DNA of 40,166 nt from Laetiporus sulphureus 93-53 (taxonomy: Eukaryota; Basidiomycota; Agaricomycetes; Polyporales; Laetiporaceae): NCBI RefSeq assembly GCF_001632365.1, contig NW_024468544.1, forward strand, positions 355,797-395,962. Direction: 5' to 3'. Both the position numbers and the translations under genes were made by a program. Shown here in pieces: positions 1 to 12,500 of this stretch. Every line of letters starts with the position of its first letter. Position 1 is the first letter of the stretch. The notes under the pieces were generated by a model. That model had not been told where the DNA came from. It did no database searches and worked only from the letters and a program-made list of their open reading frames with translations.

Positions 1-1
1 G

Positions 2-2684
2 ACAAAGGTCAAACAAGTACAGGCCTTTTTAGGATTCGCGAATTTCTACAGGCAATTTATAAAGGACTTTGCGAAACTCGCACGACCCTTAACGCTTCTC
101 ACCTGTAAGGACGTGCCCTGGCAATGGAAGGAAGAGCAAGACCAAGCCTTCAGTGCACTTAAAACGGCGTTCACTTTGGCCCCGATCCTACAACTCCCCA
201 ACGACACTGCACCATACCGTTTAGAGACAGACTCTTCAGATTACGCAACTGGTGCAGTACTCGAACAACTGGGAGAGGACAAGCTATGGCATCCAGTCGC
301 ATACTACTCTAAGTCACTCAACGAACATGAGCGGAACTATGAGATTTACGATAAGGAGATGCTTGCTAGCATTCGGGCACTAGAAGAATACCGGCACTAT
401 TTAGAAGGACATCCAGAACCCATTGAGATTTGGTCAGACCATCTCAACCTTACATACTTCCGTCAGGCACAAAAATTATCCTGGCGCCAAGCACACTGGT
501 CATTATTCCTCACAAGATTTAATTTCATACTTAGTCACCGACCTGGAAAGACTATGCTACGTGCCGATCCTCTGTCCAGGAGGCCAGACCATGAGAGGGG
601 GGTAGACAGCGACAATTCGAACCAAATGCTGTTAAAACCTGAATTTTTCACTATCAATGCGATTCGACCTGCTCATGCATCTGAAGTTGATGATGCTCAA
701 CTACTGGAAAGGATCAAGAAGGCACTCACAGACGACATGATGACCAAAGATTATCGTGCGCTTTTGACTACAGGACAGCGCGAATTTGGGAAAAACCTCG
801 CAGAATGGAACTTTGAGCACGGACTGCTGCTCCATCGCGGAAAGGTTTATGTCCCCAAGGATCAACAGCTACGCCTTGACCTAATAAAACTCCATCATGA
901 CACCTTACCAGCTGGACACCCCAGCAGGTTCAAGACATTGGAGCTTATCACTCGGAACTATTGGTGGCCAGGAATGTCTGTAATGGTTAAACAATATGTA
1001 CAAGGTTGCGACAGTTGTCAGCATAACAAGTACTCAAGAGAAAAACCATACGGACTACTACAACCAAACGAGGTACCAGGAGGACCATGGGAGATCATCA
1101 CAGTGGATCTCATCACACAACTTCCTCCAACATGGACTTTAGGGGAGAAAAGAAGACGGCAATACTTGTTGTCGTGGACAGACTCACGAAACGAGCGCAC
1201 TTTTATGCGACGGACGATACAGTCACCTCATCGCAAGTCGCTAATGTATTCTATAATGAAGTCTTCAAACTCCATGGATTGCCACGCCAGATTATCTCAG
1301 ACAGAGGTACTCAATTTGCGAGCAAACTATTCCAGGAGTTCTGCCAGAAGCTCGGTATAAATTCAACAATGTCCACTGCATATCACCCCCAGACAGACGG
1401 TCAGACAGAAAGGGTTAATCAGGTGTTAGAACAGTACCTACGAATGTTCTGTAACCACAGACAGAACGATTGGGTCTATTACCTGCCAACAGCAGAATTT
1501 TCATACAACAACCAGACTCATGAATCCACCGCACTTTCCCCATTCTTTGTCGAATATGGCCGACATCCAAAAATGGCACCAGACATACACAAATCAATAT
1601 GTCATCCCTCATTGGAACATCTATTCACCCACAGATCTGAGGCGCAAGAACAGGCAAAGGCAGCATTGGAAGTTTCGGCTTCACGGATGAAATGGTACTT
1701 CGACGAGAAAAAGGGAGAAGTCCCATTCAAAGTCGGAGACCTGGTACTACTCAAAGGAAAGGACCTCAGAGTAAAAGTCAAGTCCGCGAAGCTAGGCACA
1801 CAAAACTTCAGACCTTACAAAGTACTTCAGAAGCTAGGCCCAGTCACATTCAAACTGGAACTGCCTAAGCAAATGAAGGTCCACCCGGTCTTCCATGCTA
1901 GCAAGCTGATCATGTACCATCAAGACACGGTCGCAAACCATGAACCCCCAAAGCCCCCAGCTATAGAAATCGAAGGTGAACCAGAATTCGAAGTTGAGGA
2001 GATACTAGACTCGAAGGTTGTAAGAGGAAGGGTCCAATACCTCGTCAAATGGAAAGGCTATGACCATTCCGACGATACATGGGAACCCCGAACAAATCTC
2101 ACCAACACTGATGAGCTTCTTCAAGAATTCCACCAGCAACACCCAGATGCAGCCAAAGCACCAATCAGGGTCGTCACTTTTGGTGGAAAACGCTTCGAAC
2201 TATCCTCATATGAAGTTGCACCAATCTCCACACACAGAATCAACATGTCCGACCATCCAGATGAGTTCTTCCTATATCATAAGATGACAGATCTCACCAA
2301 ATCACTGAAAAAATCCTCAAACGAAGCAGCAGGATGGGATCTTTATGCAGCAGAAACACATGAAATCCCTCTGCATTCACGAGCTGTGGTAGGAACAGGA
2401 GTCGCAATGACCCTCCCAAACATACCTATACATGAATAGCTCCATGCAGCGGACTTGCTGCATGAGGAATTGACGTGGGCGCAGGAGTCGTCGATCCAGA
2501 TTACACTGGAGAACTCAAAGTCGTATTGATCAACACAACAGATTTCGTATTTCCGGTCAAGCCGGGAGATAGAATAGCCCAAATAATCTTCAAGTATTAT
2601 GCAGAAGGGCTTCCCTCCCGAAGCTACCAACCGTTGCGAGCAACTAGAAGGGGTAATAAAGGTTTTGGCTCCTCGGGACAATGA
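2..2684 (+). pseudogene. pol: Gypsy pol fragment (RT end, RNase H, integrase, chromodomain, dUTPase), frameshifted
   Basis: The frame is open from base 2, starting in the RT connection region (QAFLGFANFYR) and RNase H (ETDSSDYATGAVL). The integrase zinc finger follows (HHDTLPAGH then CDSC), then the DDE core ([27 protein letters not shown]). Compared with copy B, one base is missing at about 1128-1131 (CCAACATGG against CCAGCCATGG). The core then continues in another frame from about 1131 to 2439. That frame carries the GPY/F-like region and a chromodomain ([28 protein letters not shown]). dUTPase motif 1 ([10 protein letters not shown]) lies near 2330-2355. A second shift near 2430 moves the rest of the dUTPase to a third frame with TGA at 2433-2435 and 2463-2465. 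Motifs GAGVVDPDYTGE, GDRIAQIIF and GFGSSG end at 2684. The motif 2 Arg is now Cys (TGC). The protein would be nonfunctional. Confidence 0.92.
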
Positions 2685-2690
2685 GCCTTG

Positions 2691-2702
2691 AGAGGGGGGG
2701 GG
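2691..2702 (+). other. Polypurine tract of copy A
   Basis: A run of AGA followed by nine G residues lies just upstream of the LTR start at 2706, separated by TAG. This is the expected position of the plus-strand primer. The same arrangement is found next to the 3' LTRs of copies B and C. Confidence 0.8.
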
Positions 2703-2705
2703 TAG

Positions 2706-3427
2706 TGTCACAGATTTTTGCCACAAAGTCCGCACGTGACTTTTCTCACACCACAGATCACGTGCTTCACCAATATCTCACACCACTCAGCCACAGACGT
2801 GACACGTAGAGATCAGGTGATAGTCCACATCACATGTTATGGTCCAGACCCGCGGATGATACGGTCGGACCTGTCTATTCCAGGATACAATAGAGGCACC
2901 CATTTGGGAACAAAGGGAACAAGGACTATTGTTATGCATCGGCCTTCCGCTTCCTATTAGTTTAGCCAGAAGCCTAGATAGGTACGATGTTCACACCGGA
3001 GAACAAAAGGGAAACCAAGATAGGCACGATGTGCACACGCATTACTGCGGCAACCATCAATCTTCCCACTTATTGTTCTACTTCCGGACATCCTATTGTT
3101 TCATGTACGGCCATTTGCTTATACCTGTAGATAGGTAGCTTAGGTAAGATAGCCCGCTGTATGTGTATATAAGACCAGCCATGTAGGGGACGAAACCTCA
3201 GATTGTTTCTCCTCGTCCACTACCTGTAGCACTCACTGAGCTCACAAGCTCCTTCATATATCTCTACCCCTTGCCCGCATCCACCACATCAACTAGTAAG
3301 TCAACAGGCTCTTGTGCCACTTAAGGGATCAGGGGGATACTTTGGGATCAGGGGGATCAGGGCAGCACATTCCACGTGACTGTCCCTTTTTAGTCTTTTT
3401 GATCTCTTGTCCGGTGTTACCGTGACA
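2706..3427 (+). repeat. 3' LTR of copy A
   Basis: The 722-bp repeat begins TGTCAC and ends GTGACA, a perfect 6-bp terminal inversion. It matches the 5' LTR of copy B (33941-34662, same 722-bp length) closely over its whole length. It contains three CACGTG hexamers (2733, 2759, 3373), a TATA box and the R start described separately. The LTR reads outward into the plus strand, antisense to the TNP2 gene that follows. Confidence 0.93.
3166..3210 (+). promoter_or_regulatory. LTR promoter of copy A: TATA box and predicted transcript start
   Basis: TATATAAG at 3166-3173 is followed 32 nt later by TCAGATTGTTTCT (3198-3210). That 13-mer is the exact complement of the primer-binding site found in copy B, so it is the likely 5' end of the genomic RNA (start of R). 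The spacing fits a TATA-driven start site. The same pair occurs in both LTRs of copy B. Confidence 0.72.
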
Positions 3428-3662
3428 GGTCCAGTACATGTCAGTGTGATGTGTGAAGCTGAAAGCAACATTGGCTGCAATATGTTCAAAGGTGGGTGTC
3501 ATCATGGAAAGGTTGAGTATGACTGTGCAGTAAGTTGAGAAGTGTTAAGTATAGAAGTTCAGCAATGAGATGAAGTGATCCAGGCTCATGAGCGAATGAC
3601 ATAAACATATTTCCTTAAACAGGTCAAACTGCATCTTAAGAATCATGTAAGCTGCAGGCCAT
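3428..3662. other. Intergenic sequence between copy A and the MITE-like element
   Basis: No open frame or repeat of note is visible here. The last four bases (CCAT, 3659-3662) form the left copy of the probable target duplication of the next element. Confidence 0.6.
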
Positions 3663-4229
3663 CCTAAGGCTCCAACTATTTATACTATTTATACTATTTA
3701 TACTCCTGAGATGTAAATAAATAGTATATAGTAAATAGTTATCTATATGTTATATAAACAGTTTATATGAATTTATACATATAGTGTATTTGGTCCCATC
3801 TTTTGATGGAGTCTTACCTAACTGTGAGCAGCCTCTGTGATTGTTGAGGCCTTTAAGGACCTGTGTGCATCAGCACGCACATGACAATGAGCAGAAAATA
3901 AGCATTCAATGTCAACACTTGCACCAGGAATGACCAGGAAATCTCATGTCATATAAGAAATGACAAAAAACTCATGTTCATGAGCCTACATGATGATCAA
4001 CTGTCAGTGGTGGCTTCTGTTAAACACTATAACTTTCAATTGGCTCACTGTTGCACTGTGAAATTTAGCAATTGTGCACTCAATTGCCCTATATCATCAT
4101 AAAACTATTTATACTATATATATATATATATCTATTTACTATGTACAGGCCCAAATGTAAATAAACAGATATAGTAAACAGTCAAAACTATGTAACATAG
4201 TAAATAGATAGAAATGTTGGAGCCTTAGG
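3663..4229. mobile_element. MITE-like nonautonomous DNA element with terminal inverted repeats
   Basis: The element starts CCTAAGGCTCCAAC (3663-3676) and ends with its exact inverse GTTGGAGCCTTAGG (4216-4229), a perfect 14-bp terminal inverted repeat. It is flanked by CCAT on both sides (3659-3662 and 4230-4233), a plausible target duplication. The interior is AT-rich, with subterminal repeats of ACTATTTATA type and TAAATAGT motifs near both ends, and has no coding capacity. Length is 567 bp. The superfamily cannot be assigned from these ends; a 4-bp duplication is only suggestive. Confidence 0.72.
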
Positions 4230-4582
4230 CCATCCCCATACTGTAGTAGCTAAATTTATCATTTGAAACTATCTAGGCACTTGTGTGGCTTGTCGGCTTT
4301 GGTGACAGCTGTCTAAGCCTGTGCATGTCAAAAACTGTGACAGCCGCCATCCAGAGCGATGGAAGTCAAAAATTTCTGACACGCTATTGGATTACCCACA
4401 AATCAAAAGAGCACTAAGCCGCTTTATAAATGTCGGTATACAATTGATTGTAGCGATATCTAAGCAACGTGCTATATGACCAGGAGCAAACATTCAGCTT
4501 GTCTTCTAATACCTTACATGACACCGTAACATGTAGACCTACGGTCCATGGAATCTCTAGTTCTGCCAAACAAAGCCGCTTT
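4230..4582. other. Region 3' of the TNP2 gene
   Basis: No convincing gene is seen. CACTAAGCC at 4412 resembles a CACTA terminus, but no inverted partner was found on the other side of the transposase gene, so the element boundary stays undefined. Confidence 0.4.
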
Positions 4583-7500
4583 CTAGCTTGACAATGTGAA
4601 CAGGTCTTCACGCACCCATGTGGAGCTGTCAGTGGTGAAGAAGTCGTGGGCTTTAGTCCTGCCAGTGTTGCATGCTTGCGCCGCATCGATTACCACTACA
4701 CACATTAATGCATCAGCGATTTCTTGAAAACAAAACTTGGTCCCTCTCACCTTGTTCAAGGGAAGAACATGAATGCATTTCACCGATGTTCCTGGGAGAA
4801 GCCTTTCAAGCATGGCGAAATGGCAAAGCACTTCGTTGACAGCAAGCAACTGGTAGTCAGGTTTGAAGATGTCATAAAACAATTGGCCTCCCGCAACTGA
4901 GAATCGTCGATACGGATCCAGTCGTGCATCTTGTACTGTCAAAGGAGAGTATTCCCTCACCACGATGTAGACGGTCGACAGCTTGGCCCACACTTCTTCG
5001 TAGCGAAAAATATGTTCTATTTGCCCTGCCCTCCACCGTTCCGGGTCCGAACTAGCAAATATTATATTGCTATCCCCAGAAGACTTGTTGCCGGATCTGT
5101 ATAGAACGCCGTGGTCTTCTATGCTATCAAGTGGCATAACATACGGATTGATGTTGGCACTTCTGCTTTGATGAACTTCGTGCGTGATCTCCGATGTAAT
5201 GCGATCACGGAGCAATGACAAAATTTCATCTGGAAGCAAAGCATAGTTCCCTTTTTTAAAGCGCTTGCCATCATCAGAGGATTTGAGGTTAGATTCCGGC
5301 AATTTGAATGCTGAGACATCATTCAGAAAAGTCCCCCGTGTATCTGATTGGAAGGAATACAAGAAGTCTGGAACCAGTTGTCGAATCGATGGCGGCAGTG
5401 CAGAAGCAGCGAAGAGACTCTTTAGTGCCTGCCTGCAACAAAATTGCCTCAGAATTGTTGATGCAAGCTCATCTGAAGAAATAGCAATCAGGTCAATTGT
5501 TATGTTGGAAGCTGAATAACTTACCCATTTTGCTGTTCGTATGGGTTTGCTGCAGTGCGTAATTCGCACGTTCGAATCCAAAGCACCATATAGAAGGTGC
5601 TGGTCCCAGTGTCCGCAGAATATCCGGTAGATGAAGAATCAAGTGCTGGTTTGCACGAATAGTGGACCCGTGAAAAAGGGCAAGCATCTCCTTTAGATAT
5701 CGATGCATGTATGCACGACATTGGTCACGCCTCTCCGGCGTTGTGATGCGCATAGAGGCTAATTTGACTGCTGTCACGAGATCCATGAAGTTTGCAAGCA
5801 ATTGGAATGCACGCGAGTCTTCACCGGAGGTCCCCCATAGGAAAATCAATGACGTAGTAAGATGAATAGAGCAGAATGTACACCACTCGTCCACACCCAG
5901 TCCAAGCCCAGTGGCTCTGCTCGATGATCCGATGCGCCACGGAATTCTGCTCACCCAAGACGGCATGATTATCGCGTCCATGTCAGTCCATACAGTCTTG
6001 AGGACATCCCTTCCGAGAACTCTGCTCTTCTTCACATACTTTCTAGGGTCCATGACCAGACTTCCATCTCCTTTGATGATGCCTTGTGTCGCACGCTGTG
6101 ATACCTCTCAGCCAAGCTCATCAAAGGGTTAGAATGGGCACGTACGTATTCATGCAGCGCAGATAAAGCAATGTCTCTCGTAATATCTTCTGCGTCAATT
6201 CTGTCTAGTCGCATCCTGCACAGAGCACGTAGGGCAGCTGTTGATAACTTCGCAAGTTTCTGCTCGCTGCCATGTTCCAGCAGATATTCTGCATTGGCTA
6301 TCTCCTCACGAGAAATGTGCTCGTCAGCGACCTTGATCAAAGGTCGGGTGCTTGACCCGGGCACGTTTACCGCGCCCATAGTAAGCAAGATGTTCAACAA
6401 GCTACTCGCTCGCGAGAGATGGAACTCTTGTTGCAGAGCATCCTTACCCAGACCATGCGCCTGACGCTTATTCAACGTCCTCTTCTTGTCAGCACGTTGG
6501 TCGCATAATGAATTGAAATCGCGTACATATTGGAGCAGTTGCTCTACGAGTTCTCTCTTGTTTAAGTTGTTGAAATGCTCCGTAGGCTGTTCAAGCACTT
6601 GTGCGCACAGCTGGAGTAATAATGATGCAGGGAGCTTCCTCAATTCAGTCTTGGTACCCTCGCGAAGGATCTTCAACCCGTCTCTAAAAGCATCTGCAGC
6701 AGCTGGTGCATTTTGGCGAGTTGACGAAGTGACTCTACGATGAAGCAAATGTCCATTGTGGTCGATGATGCCTTGCGATAAACGCTGATAATAACTAATT
6801 AGTGAGTTTGATAAAGCTCAATTTGCAAACACTGACGTAGTTTGTGAGCTTGCTCAACAACGCTTTCTTCGAAAGACTCTGATAGTCGCTGGAACTTCCT
6901 CCCAATTTCAGCGCGCATAAATATAGCAATGTTTCATGCTTCATTCTTTGAAGAGTGGACGTTGGTTTCATTTGCAATGCTTCCATGGCATCCCGAATTT
7001 GCTGTTGATGTTCCGAGCCATCGCCTGGAACGTGTGGTTCGGGATTCACTATCGATCTTCTGTCGTCGTTGATCCAGCTGGACCAGCCCTCCTGAACACG
7101 CTATTGTTGTGCATCAGCAAACTTCCGAGCACCAGATCCTGAAAAATAACCACGCACACCAATGCTCTGAGACGGTCAAATAGTGTGTCCTTTTTTTCCT
7201 GAAAAGCGCAATTCCTGTTCTTTACAGAGTTGTTGGAGCACACCCACTTTCAGGTTATTGAGAGCCGTATTTGAACCAGCACGTAGGATTACATGTGCCG
7301 CTTGCATTTCCTTTACTGAGGGTAGTGTTCTTGATGTGTTATAAGTGATGCCTTGAAGATCGCTTTCAACGTCCACACTCACACCCCAAATCTTCTCGAT
7401 GTGAGTTCCGAATGCATTAAGGAAGAGAGCATGCATCGGATCGAGCGCAGTAGATTTAACTGGATCCCAATAAGGCAAACGAAGAAGTTCTGACCACCGA

Positions 7501-9510
7501 ACTCCAGTACGATCATAGATTTCCAAGCGCTCCTCAATGCTGTCTGCGTTCCTCCATTGTTCAGCATGTGACCGATGCTCAGCACATGTGCGCATGGGCC
7601 AGCTATTCCAGTCCAAATTTTCTATGTTGTCAAGTCGTAGAAGACAAAATGAACAGAAGTAATGATGATTGTGCCCAGTGAAACCGCCCATCTGGCGAGC
7701 TGCAAGTATGTCGCAAACAAGAGCGGCTATAGCACACTTGCAAGTTTTACCAGTTGGATGTGAGGGGGTTGCACTGAAGCAAACACCATGAAACCATAGT
7801 TGCACGAAATCGTCTATCAAGGGTGTAAGCACTGGATTTATTTCATCCAAAGAGGGGTGTGTCGGACCGGGAATTATGCCGGCGAGGAAGAGGTTGTCGG
7901 TCTGGTAGCGCAAATCAGGTGGAAGGTTTAGACATGCAAGGTATATGGCAGCAACAGAGCCTGGAGCGCCACCTCGTCCGTGAGGTTGAAGTCCATCCAT
8001 ACACAAGCTAAAGATGTACCGTCCTTCACCGGTTCCAGCCTCTAGGAAGAGTTGACCATCTGGACTGCGCAGAGCTCTGACGGTTTCCGTATCGGTGATG
8101 TCTCCGCATGCATGAGGCGATCCATGCGATTGTAAGATATTTCGATCCATGATAGACTCCAACCCAGGGCGACAAAGTAATCGTCCGAGCCAGATTTTGA
8201 AATCTTGATAGATGAAACGGCGCGCGGGGAAAGCGGTCAAGGTACCCTTGAAGTTTTGTCTTATACGGAGAGGTGAGTTGCAGGGGGCACTACGAGGAGT
8301 AGGCCGTGCAGAACAGTGGTCAGGATACCTGTCGCCATGATCGAGACGATAGAGGGTGAAACAGGCAGAACAACAAACATATGATGTGGTTGCAGGAAGC
8401 ACGTCTATGGCCCGCAATAAAAGGCGGACATCAGATGGTATATTGTCGACCATAATCTTCTCTTCCGGTGCTAGCGGCTGTCCATCGGAATACGCAAGCC
8501 ATAGTATTGATCGGATGCTCGCTAAAACAAAGACGCAACACCTGATGGAAACATGACAGAGAAGATGTAGAGTTGCGACCAACAGGTAGCACACAATTAG
8601 GAGTGGATCTGATTGGGAAGTGAATGGCTTGAGAAACCTCTCTGGTTGATATGCCGCAAGATGGATCAGCATGCGAAAGTAACGACAATGATGAACACGT
8701 ACCTGTGGAAATTACATGCACATCAGATGTAGGATCCCCTTCAGATTCGGTCGATGCCAATCTCTGTTTCTCCCATTCCAGCATCTTCCACTCCTCCACT
8801 TCTGCCAGCGCTATCTCTAAATCGCGAAGAAGCACGGAAAAATGCAGTCTGATGTGATCAACTGGATGACTTCTGTGCTGTTCGACTTGAAGATATATGG
8901 CAAGGAGCCACTCCTCGAAGTCGAGTAGAGCCGAATTTGAGGAATGATTGTATTCAATGGCGAAACAGCCCTGGTTGATCTCTCTTGGTCCGGTCTGCAG
9001 TGCTTGAAAAGCAAGTGGAATTGAAGACACTCCAGGGGTGGAAACGAAGGTGAGCGCTCCGTGGTCTGCAGCTACAGCAATCCTACAGTCCAACTCTGTT
9101 CTAACCCTGCTCAACATCTCTAGTGCATCGTCCTGAAAATTGGATAAAATGATTGGTGCACCATAAGACATTGCTGAGGGTCCTGCTCCGTGCATGCTGT
9201 CGTTTTCGTGGAGATGGTGCATACCGCTACTATAGAAGTTGGATGTACTTTTGCTTGGCAGGTCCACCGTGGACTGGGACTCGCGTCGTACAGATGCTGC
9301 ATCACCTTCGGAGAGCAGCATGGAGGCTGTAGGCAGACAGATGTCTCCTTGATGGTCTGTCCTTCGGTGATCGTCTCGCTCGTTTCTTCCAACGAATTTA
9401 TCCAGGACAGAGTGATCGGTGCGGGGATCGAGAGAAAACGTCTGGGCACATCGCGAGCATTGACACAGATATGTTCTCGATGGTCGGTATGTGCGAGATG
9501 TCTTCAACAT
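4583..9510 (-). pseudogene. TNP2-like transposase (CACTA/EnSpm type), intron-containing, with at least one frameshift
   Basis: The gene encodes a plant TNP2-like (Pfam transposase_21-type) transposase of the family common in mushroom genomes. Exon 1 starts at ATG 9510 with a cysteine-rich start (CQCSRCAQTF) and the RRTDH segment. A clean 61-nt intron (8702-8642) joins it to the core exon. The core shows VCCSACFTLY, a zinc-binding CHHHFCSFC-like segment near GHNHHYFCSFCLLR, RWSELLRLPYWDP and LDPMHALFLNAFG. After the core come several SAP-like helix repeats (see findings), then C-terminal segments at 6748-6032, 6053-5493 and 5581-4583, including FGFERANYALQQ and IHVLPLNKV. A run of seven A on the coding strand (7191-7197) breaks the frame; six A would restore the SAP-like reading. 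Remaining exon joins were not resolved. Terminal repeats of the transposon were not found. The copy is probably inactive. Confidence 0.85.
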
Positions 9511-12500
9511 ACCAGCATTCCCTAGCAGCAGAAGGGGGAATTAGATATACAATCAAGTATGACTCGAAAACTGCACTCGTTGAGTCACGCATCCAAGTGC
9601 TTCCACAACGTGAGGCAGTGCACTTTTACTCATAATGAGGCCAACATGCCTTGTTACGTAGCCCACGAAAAGCATCGAAAATGTAATGCAGAGGGTACGT
9701 ACCGCCATGCGTCATGACAGATTGGACGATAGGTTCTGCGGCAGCACAGGGCAGCACGCGTACATTGATGAAGCGCTAATCACTTGCTCCCCAGAAGGGC
9801 GCTGTACATTGCTTGGTGTCATTTGTGGCTCAAGGCACCTTTATTGTTATTCGGATCTTGCAGATAATCTGAACATCCCGCTTCACAACAAGGGAGAGCA
9901 AGGCATCTGCCGCCAACGGCGGCACTTCTCGAGTAGCACACATCTCACGATGTATTCAAGCCTGCATGCATGGTAGTACCTTTCCATCCCACGCTGGCAC
10001 TTTTCTCAACTGCAAGGATCACTCCGAGAGCGGTTTGTAAACAGTAAGTGCAAACTTGCTGAGCCTGGCGAAAATGCTAGTCATAGTGCCGATAACATGT
10101 TCACGGAACACTTCTCGATATAACAGGTATATCTAGCTACAAAACTTGTGGAATAGACATTTGGAGGCAAGTTGACTTCGCTCAGACATATCGAGCCGTC
10201 AATTTCTGTACCTTCAGTGACCAGGAGACCTGAAGATTTGCACGGGCCTCTACCGAGTCCTCGCTCTCCTGCCCCTCACTGTGCACGTCCTGGAACATCA
10301 CAAATCTGTGCTCCACCCCACTGTGCTCCTGATGGATGTGCTTTTCTAGTGTATGGAAGCTTATGGGACGAGTGCTATTGCAGCAACGCTGATAAACTGA
10401 AGGGAAGGAGGGCCATAGCAAGCGAGATCAGGCATGGAGCATGTGCCGCGAGGTATCCTTGGAGCGATAGGCACAACGGCTATAGACAGTATGAGTTCAA
10501 AAGATGGCCTTGTGCAGATTGAATCAATATGATGACTCACTTGATTTATTCATTCCGGCACATATGGTCCTACCGGTGTGCTGCGCTTCTCCCAAAAAAC
10601 ATTTTGATGTCCATTTTGAAGCAGGGTCGATCCATATGACAGCGATTGCTGTGAGTCTACAATCACCAAAAATTGAAGGACTGCTCAATGACGAGGTCAG
10701 AAGAGGAGATAAACACCGCACTTATGTCGGGCATATGCCCTACGATAGTCAAAGCAGCGCGCTGGGGATTAGTCACTTTGCACTTGTCTGGCAGCTTATT
10801 TAGAGTGGAGTAGCGGTAAAGATTGATATGCTACATTGGCGAAAGTTCTCAACACTTCGTTGCGAAGTCACGGAAGATCAAGACGCTCCTCCAAATCCAC
10901 AAAAAATAATGTTGCAAATGGGTATGGTGCCGGCGACACATGGACCCAGGCACGCTGCCCTGAGTGGTCTAGTTCAGAGTCCGTTGCATCCATCGCATCC
11001 GCAAGAGAGTCCTGTATGTATCGTTGACGATTCCAAACAACCGACAAATGTTTTATAAACTCACGACGTTGACAGCTCCTCGACCCACGAACAGCTCGCC
11101 ATCCGACGTCACCGTAACAGAGGCATGGGGAGTTGTTCGAGGAAGAAATGAAATGCGGGAAAGCCTAGGGCCTGTGCTCGTCGCTTGACGGACGTCTTTC
11201 AGAAAGCACGGAGGGTTATGCAGCTGACAGGATCATACGTCGGCATCGTGAAAGCCTTTTGCGCTTCGAGCGCTGCTGGTGCCAGTCACCAGATAGCTGT
11301 AGGACGTCGACCAATCTCTCCATCGATTAATCTTTCCATTTCTAGCACTCGATGATCGAACGTCCAAATTGTTCAAGCTGCCCGTTGATCTGCACGCTGC
11401 AAGAAACATCAAAGAAGTAAGTGCGGCATCAAAAGATGGAGCGCTGTAACGGCACCTGCTTAAGAGTCAGACTGGCCAGTTTTGCACATTGCATGGATAA
11501 AGGGCTGCCCATCGGTGGCAATGGAACGGAGCAACCAAGGGCCCCGACAGACAGCGGACTCCGTCGTGCATTTTTATACAAAAATGACAGCACTGAGTGA
11601 TCACCGCTGAATGGTTACAAGGTGAGAGGGGGATCGACCAGTCTAGCAAGAACCATTACGCTACCAAGGGTTCTCACCGGTAAAAGATCTTGGATGCAAC
11701 CGCGTGGCATGATACCTTGGTTCAAGAATGTTATGACACCATGGGTGCTCACTATTAAACGGTCTTCGATGCAACCGCGCGGCGCGATGACCGGGTTCAA
11801 ATCAGAACTTGGAGGACTTCAGTCAGGCACAACCGGGCATGAACGAAGAATGCTCCCATGAACGCAAGCTAGAAGTAGGCTGAAAGAGCCGTCGCAGTGG
11901 GAGAACGCATGGGCCCGACGATCGCTTGTAGTTCGAAACCTCAACGAAGCGATCTTGAAAAGAGCAAAGGTGGATGAGTGGACACACCGGAGGAGAGACC
12001 TAAAGTTCAGATGTGTTCCCAACGAAGCATCTGCAAGATACACCCTATGTCACCAGCAGCTGGCTCTGTGTATGGAGGCATCAGAATCAGTTGGATGCCG
12101 TCACAGATCGCTCGCGAGCAAGAAGAGCAACGATTTTGCTCAGTTGTCGGTCGACTGTTGCTCTACATGAATTTCGCTGTCCACTTTATAACTCCTTTTC
12201 TCTCACGAGGATTGTTGGGGGACTATGTGTCGTCCGCTACAATGTTGCAATCACGCATAGCTGATGTAAAGATCTTTAACGTGCCTCCCATTACCCTATC
12301 CCTCCACCGCTATATGGAGAGTGGATGTTAGGTGGTCCTACCGACGAAAATGATTAAGGGACCTTTGAGGAAGCTCGGATGGGTGAGTCTCATAACGCCG
12401 ACTGATAGCTATATAAATTTCATGACAGTAATTGTCCCTGATAATAGATTCCCAATGCTCTGAACCCCACTAAGTCGACTAGGCGACAGAGGCTCACCCT

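Larger units (their letters stand above)
1..3427 (+). mobile_element. Ty3/Gypsy chromovirus copy A, 3' part with 3' LTR
   Basis: This is the 3' portion of an LTR retrotransposon whose 5' half lies before the window. Reading on the plus strand it shows the end of reverse transcriptase, RNase H, integrase with zinc finger and DDE core, a GPY/F-like region, a chromodomain and a dUTPase-like domain. A polypurine tract and a 722-bp 3' LTR follow. Domain order is that of chromodomain-bearing Ty3/Gypsy elements, except for the added dUTPase. It is closely similar to copy B (26451-34662), which lies in the opposite orientation. Frameshifts near 1130 and 2430 and TGA codons in the dUTPase part show it is not autonomous. 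Confidence 0.95.

Noticed and set aside
1087..1200. Separate start codon for the second copy A reading frame at 1087
   Set aside because: The second frame is the continuation of integrase after a one-base loss near 1130, as the comparison with copy B shows.
4412..4420. CACTAAGCC as left terminus of a CACTA transposon
   Set aside because: No inverted partner ending in TTAGTG was found on the far side of the transposase gene.
11731..11800. tRNA-like GGTTCAA boxes
   Set aside because: No A box, acceptor stem or cloverleaf could be formed around them; they are part of the 75-bp repeat.
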